A stretch of DNA of 9,355 bases from Opitutia bacterium. Lineage in GTDB: Bacteria; Verrucomicrobiota; Verrucomicrobiia; Opitutales; Opitutaceae. The position numbers were made by a program, and so were the translations under genes. Shown piece after piece: positions 6,102 through 9,355 of the stretch (positions are counted from its first letter, which is position 1; each line of letters begins with the position of its first letter). The stretch covers positions 1,573 to 10,927 of the forward strand of contig PMKA01000228.1 in NCBI GenBank assembly GCA_003157575.1. The letters run 5' to 3'. The notes under the pieces are model-generated. The model did no database searches. It was not told where the DNA came from and saw only the letters and a program-made list of their open reading frames with translations.

Positions 6102-6165
6102 GGGCGACCCAACTCTGAATACCCAAAGGGAGGGTGGGCCCGACATACCCGTGGTTTCCGCCCGC

Positions 6166-6182
6166 GCCGCCAGGTGGGCGGC
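6166..6182. terminator. Weak hairpin between convergent genes
   Basis: GCCGCC (6166-6171) and GGCGGC (6177-6182) form a 6-bp stem with a 5-base loop in the 89-base gap between the hydrolase-fold gene and the convergent HAD gene. An alternative pairing uses CCGCCC (6158-6163) with GGGCGG (6176-6181). No T-tract follows in either direction, so intrinsic termination is doubtful. Confidence 0.25.
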
Positions 6183-6190
6183 AAATCCCT

Positions 6191-6793
6191 TTACATGAGC
6201 CCGCGGCTCGCTACGCGCACGACCTGCATGCCCGCGGCGCGCGCGCCCGCGATCCCCGGCCCGGCATCCTCGAAAACCAGACACCGTCCGGGTTCCACTC
6301 CCATCCGGCGTGCGGCCAGCAGGAACATGTCCGGGGCCGGCTTGCCACGCCCCGGAGGCACATCCGCCGGAGTCACAACGATCGGAAACAGCGCCTCCAG
6401 ACCGGACGATTCAAGGGCGGCGTGCGCCACCTCCGGCATTCCTCCCGTGACGATGCCCACGGGATGCGTCTTCGCCACGCGCCTCGCAAACTCCACGACG
6501 GGCAGGATCGGCTTCGCCTCCCGGAGACGATTGAGATAGATCTTCTCCTTCACGCTCTCAACCTGCGCCGCATCGAGCTTGACGCCGTAGTGTTCGCCGA
6601 TGCGCTGCGCAACCAGCAGCGTGGGCACCCCGCCAAACGAATAGAAAAGGTCCTCGTCCAGATCCCGCCCGAGCCCGCATTTCCAGAGCGCCTCCTTCCA
6701 GGCCACAAAATGCAGCGGCATCGTGTCGACAAGCGTGCCGTCGAGATCGAACAGGTATCCGGCAAAATCGCCGTTGGGAATGTCCAGCTTCAT
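6191..6793 (-). CDS. HAD-superfamily phosphatase, YqaB/beta-phosphoglucomutase-like, 200 aa
   Basis: This is a cytoplasmic HAD hydrolase of subfamily I, acting on a small phosphorylated metabolite, probably a sugar phosphate. Motif I is LFDLDGTLVD (14-23) with nucleophile Asp16 and acid/base Asp18. A helical cap follows (about 25-95), with VDTMPLHFVAWKEAL resembling E. coli YqaB. Motif II is GIVTGG, motif III Lys lies in GKPAPDMFLLAARRMG, and motif IV is CLVFEDAGPGIAGARAAGM. All catalytic residues are present and the length is normal. ATG 6793 is preferred over an in-frame TTG at 6832, which would add 13 residues lacking family character. It lies 125 bases downstream of acr3 on the same strand, with a palindrome between, so co-transcription is possible but not shown. 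Fructose-1-phosphatase or beta-phosphoglucomutase are the likeliest activities; sequence alone does not decide. Confidence 0.9.
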   Translation of the reverse strand: MKLDIPNGDFAGYLFDLDGTLVDTMPLHFVAWKEALWKCGLGRDLDEDLFYSFGGVPTLLVAQRIGEHYGVKLDAAQVESVKEKIYLNRLREAKPILPVVEFARRVAKTHPVGIVTGGMPEVAHAALESSGLEALFPIVVTPADVPPGRGKPAPDMFLLAARRMGVEPGRCLVFEDAGPGIAGARAAGMQVVRVASRGLM

Positions 6794-6863
6794 GAAGGCG
6801 CGCAACAGAGCAAAGCCCGATCCACCTTGCAAACGAAACCGTCGGTGCGCTCCGTTTTGAAGA

Positions 6864-6881
6864 CGCGACGCCCTCGTCGCG
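6864..6881. repeat. Perfect palindromic hairpin, REP-like candidate
   Basis: CGCGACG (6864-6870) and CGTCGCG (6875-6881) form a perfect 7-bp stem with a CCCT loop in the acr3-HAD gap. On the minus strand it is preceded, not followed, by a short T run (6889-6893 read in reverse), so it is not a classic acr3 terminator. The composition and the intergenic position resemble interspersed REP-type elements. Only one copy is visible here. Confidence 0.4.
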
Positions 6882-6918
6882 CCTCCAGAAAAATCGTCCG
6901 CTCACTGTGGCCCGGACG

Positions 6919-8004
6919 TCATACGGAGGGAGGCCCAGACTCCCCCGCCGCCGGCGCCGCTTCGAAGAACCGCCGCCTGAACCAGAGCGCCACGTGCACC
7001 AGGCCTATCAGCGCCGGAACCTCGATCAACGGCCCCACAACCGCGGCAAACGCCTCGCCCGAGTCGATCCCGAAAACCGCGATGGCCACGGCGATCGCCA
7101 GCTCGAAATTGTTTCCCGCCGACGTGAAGGCGAGCGACGCGGCGCGCGGATAGTCCGCCCCGAGCCGCTTCGCCATGAAGAAGCTGGAAAGGAACATGAT
7201 CGCGAAGTACAAAAGGAGCGGAATCGCGATTCGAAGCACGTCGAGGGGCACCTGAACGATCGTGTCGCCCTTGAACGTGAACATCACGACGATCGTGAAC
7301 AGCAGTGCGGTGAGCGTGATTGGCGATATTCTCGGCACAAACACACGTTCGTACCATTCCTCGCCTTTGAGCGGCACGAGGACGACCCGGCTCAATACGC
7401 CCGCCGCGAAGGGAATGCCGAGATAGACCATCACGCTCCAGAATATGTCCGCCATGCGGACCTTCACCACCGCGCCTGCGAGGCCGAAATAGGGCGGCAG
7501 CACCGTGATGAAGAGCCAGGCGAAGAAGCTGTAAAAGAGGATTTGCGCGATGCTGTTGAACGCGACAAGGCCCGCCGCGTATTCGCGGCTTCCCTTCGCG
7601 AGTTCGTTCCAGACCAGCACCATCGCGATGCAGCGGGCGATTCCGACCAGGATCAGGCCCACCATGTAGTGCGGGTGGTCGCGCAGAAGGAGAATCGCCA
7701 GGAGGAACATCAGCACCGGCCCGACAATCCAGTTCTGTGCGAGCGAGAGAGCGAGGACGCGTTTGTCGGCAAACACCTTGGGGAGCTGCGAGTATCTCAC
7801 CTTTGCGAGCGGCGGGTACATCATCAGGATCAACCCGATCGCGATCGGCAGATTCGTCGTGCCGACCGTCATCGGCGCGAAAAACCCGGCCGGATCGGTG
7901 ATCACGAGATGGCCGAGCAAAACTCCCAGGCCCATCGCGGCAAAAATCCAGACCGTGAGATAGCGGTCGAGAAACGACATGCTCTTTGCAACGGCGGTTG
8001 TCAT
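6919..8004 (-). CDS. acr3: Acr3-family arsenite efflux permease, 361 aa
   Basis: This is an inner-membrane arsenite carrier of the BART superfamily that exports As(OH)3. About ten hydrophobic segments span residues 12-345. Diagnostic features are [21 protein letters not shown] near the start, [19 protein letters not shown] (about 53-71), the conserved TM4 cysteine Cys125 in [16 protein letters not shown], and Glu301 in the discontinuous TM9 motif [18 protein letters not shown]. Cys125 and Glu301 correspond to the residues required for transport in characterised Acr3 proteins. The length is within the usual range. The start is ATG 8004; ATG 7980 (MSFLDRYL) is a possible alternative. It begins 13 bases after the arsA stop, so the two form an operon with ArsA as the likely ATPase partner. 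Proton-driven operation without ArsA is also possible for Acr3. Confidence 0.96.
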   Translation of the reverse strand: MTTAVAKSMSFLDRYLTVWIFAAMGLGVLLGHLVITDPAGFFAPMTVGTTNLPIAIGLILMMYPPLAKVRYSQLPKVFADKRVLALSLAQNWIVGPVLMFLLAILLLRDHPHYMVGLILVGIARCIAMVLVWNELAKGSREYAAGLVAFNSIAQILFYSFFAWLFITVLPPYFGLAGAVVKVRMADIFWSVMVYLGIPFAAGVLSRVVLVPLKGEEWYERVFVPRISPITLTALLFTIVVMFTFKGDTIVQVPLDVLRIAIPLLLYFAIMFLSSFFMAKRLGADYPRAASLAFTSAGNNFELAIAVAIAVFGIDSGEAFAAVVGPLIEVPALIGLVHVALWFRRRFFEAAPAAGESGPPSV

Positions 8005-8017
8005 GTTCGATGTGCTT

Positions 8018-9355
8018 TCAACTCTCTCGCGATGCCTGGAAAAGCTGCTGCAACTTCACTGCGCCGACTGGTTCGTCCTGCACCCAGGGAACGATGACCG
8101 TCCGCCGGGCGAGATCGCGGATGACCTCCTGAATGAAAGGCAGCTCTCCCGCGCCGCGCGCCCTCAGGAGCGGTTCGCCAGTCTTCACGCCGGCGAAACT
8201 CTGGTTGATCACCCAGGCGAACGGCTCTATCTGCGCCCGACGCAAGTCGGCCTGAAGTGCCGCCGCTTCATGTACTGGCGTTGGCTCCGGCAGCGTGACC
8301 ACCAGTACGCGGCTAAAACGCGGGTCGCGGAGCCAGGGCAGAAGATTGAGGACCTCTTCCGGCAGGTTGCTCGCCTTCCGAGCTATCTCGCGGTGATATG
8401 CCTCGGTGGCGTCGAGCAACAGGAGCGTGTGCCCTGTCGGCGCGGTGTCCAGCACCACGAACCGGTCGCGCCCCTGCGCCACAACACGGGCAAACGCGCG
8501 AAACACCGCGATCTCCTCGGTGCAGGGCGAGCGCAGGTCCTCCTCCAGCAGAGCGCGACCGCTGGCATCAAGTCCGTGGCCCGCGGTGGCCATGACCTGT
8601 TCAACGTACGCCCTGGTTTCCAACTGCGGATCGATCCGGCTGACCTGCAACCCAACGGTCTCGCCGGCTGCCGCTGCCACATGGGCCGCCGGGTCGGTTG
8701 TACTCAGGAGCACGGGCAGGCCGCGCCGGGCCAGCTCCGTCGCAATTGCCGCAGCAATGGTGGTCTTGCCCACGCCTCCCTTGCCCATCGTCATGATGAC
8801 CCCGGGGCCCGAGTGCACCAGATCATCGACCAGCGCGGACAGCGATCCGGCCGCGGGCAGATCGCCGCAACGACCGTCGGGCTCGATGCGATCCGTTCCG
8901 CCTCCCCGGATCAGCTCCCGCAGGGCGGGTATTCCCACGAGGTTGCGGGCGCGCAACGGCACCTCGACGACAGATAATCGCTTGAGGAAATCCTGCTTCG
9001 CCAGGATGGCTTCACTGCCGCGGCGTTCGAGCGCCAGACCGAGCGAATCTGCGCCTGATGGATGATATACTCCATTTAAGATCAGCCGCTGATTGCGCGC
9101 CCCGAGCCCGGCCAGTTCTCCGCTGGTGCGCTCCGCTTCATTCAATGCAGCTTTTTGCGGCCGGCTGGCGAGAATAAGCGTCGTGCGCTCGCCGTCCGCA
9201 AGCGCTGCGACCGAGCCTTCGTAAACCGCCCGTTGTTTCTGCAGACCCGACAAAGGACCAAGGCAGGATGTGCCTGAAGTGTTGTCCGCCAGAAAACCCG
9301 ACCACGCAGTCGGCAGCGTCATGAGCCGCAGCGTGTGTCCGGTCGGCGCCGTGTC
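8018..9355 (-). CDS. arsA: Arsenical pump-driving ATPase ArsA, C-terminal part, 5' end beyond right edge
   Basis: ArsA is the soluble arsenite-stimulated ATPase that docks on the arsenite permease. The 445 visible residues begin at the edge with the A1-half signature [12 protein letters not shown], so the A1 P-loop and the start codon are outside the window. Then come [13 protein letters not shown] (Cys31 in visible numbering, equivalent to E. coli Cys172), the linker, the complete A2 half with P-loop GKGGVGKTT (191-199), [23 protein letters not shown] (Cys278, equivalent to Cys422) and [20 protein letters not shown] (from 303). Both As(III)-binding cysteines that can be checked are retained, arguing for a genuine arsenic role and not a Get3-like one. 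The reading frame is open from the edge to the TGA at 8020-8018, with acr3 starting 13 bases later. ArsD or ArsR, if present, would lie upstream beyond base 9355. Confidence 0.96.
   Translation of the reverse strand, partial: DTAPTGHTLRLMTLPTAWSGFLADNTSGTSCLGPLSGLQKQRAVYEGSVAALADGERTTLILASRPQKAALNEAERTSGELAGLGARNQRLILNGVYHPSGADSLGLALERRGSEAILAKQDFLKRLSVVEVPLRARNLVGIPALRELIRGGGTDRIEPDGRCGDLPAAGSLSALVDDLVHSGPGVIMTMGKGGVGKTTIAAAIATELARRGLPVLLSTTDPAAHVAAAAGETVGLQVSRIDPQLETRAYVEQVMATAGHGLDASGRALLEEDLRSPCTEEIAVFRAFARVVAQGRDRFVVLDTAPTGHTLLLLDATEAYHREIARKASNLPEEVLNLLPWLRDPRFSRVLVVTLPEPTPVHEAAALQADLRRAQIEPFAWVINQSFAGVKTGEPLLRARGAGELPFIQEVIRDLARRTVIVPWVQDEPVGAVKLQQLFQASRES

Noticed and set aside
4635..6284. 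549-codon open frame on the minus strand opposite the hydrolase-fold gene
   Set aside because: No recognisable motif; it overlaps three real genes. It is open because stop codons are rare in this base composition.
6907..8097. 396-codon open frame on the plus strand opposite acr3
   Set aside because: A highly charged His/Arg/Glu/Asp translation is the antisense image of a membrane protein. No ribosome-binding site or domain.

Overview
The window is G+C-rich bacterial DNA with tightly packed, mostly housekeeping-type genes. Two coding regions run off its ends. No rRNA, tRNA, insertion sequence or CRISPR array is visible. The organism cannot be fixed from the sequence alone. A short, zinc-motif-free bS18 with a GKILPRKYTGL core, and an alpha/beta hydrolase carrying a SAM-hydroxide-adenosyltransferase-like tail, make me lean towards Verrucomicrobiota (Opitutales-like). 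This is a low-confidence inference.

Layout. Bases 1-469 (minus strand) hold a DUF433-type antitoxin followed by a PIN-like DUF5615-type toxin, cut by the left edge, in DNA of visibly lower G+C than the rest. Next is a SpoU/TrmH-family RNA 2'-O-methyltransferase (plus, 696-1493). It converges on a six-TM cyclic-nucleotide-gated potassium channel (minus, 1554-2885). An AT-rich divergent intergenic region separates the channel from a receiver-only response regulator (plus, 3119-3508). This is followed by a solitary short ribosomal protein S18 (3586-3780) with a textbook intrinsic terminator (3810-3836). A translationally coupled pair comes next: a Sua5/TsaC-type threonylcarbamoyl-AMP synthase (3919-4929) overlaps by 4 bases a secreted protein (4926-6101). 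That protein joins an alpha/beta-hydrolase fold, with the nucleophile serine and probably the catalytic histidine replaced, to a C-terminal SAM_HAT_C-like beta domain. On the minus strand at the right are arsA (5' end beyond the edge), acr3, and a YqaB/beta-phosphoglucomutase-like HAD hydrolase, with a perfect palindromic hairpin between acr3 and the HAD gene.

How the parts work together. ArsA and Acr3 form an arsenite extrusion unit in which the ATPase would energise the Acr3 permease. The TA pair is probably a mobile or stabilising module. The channel and the REC-only regulator share a promoter region and may both belong to signal response, but nothing in the sequence proves a link. TsaC (t6A modification of tRNA), the TrmH-type methyltransferase and S18 are translation-related genes.

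I see no clearly new multi-gene defence or biosynthetic system. The most unusual item is the predicted pseudo-hydrolase/SAM_HAT_C fusion coupled to tsaC.
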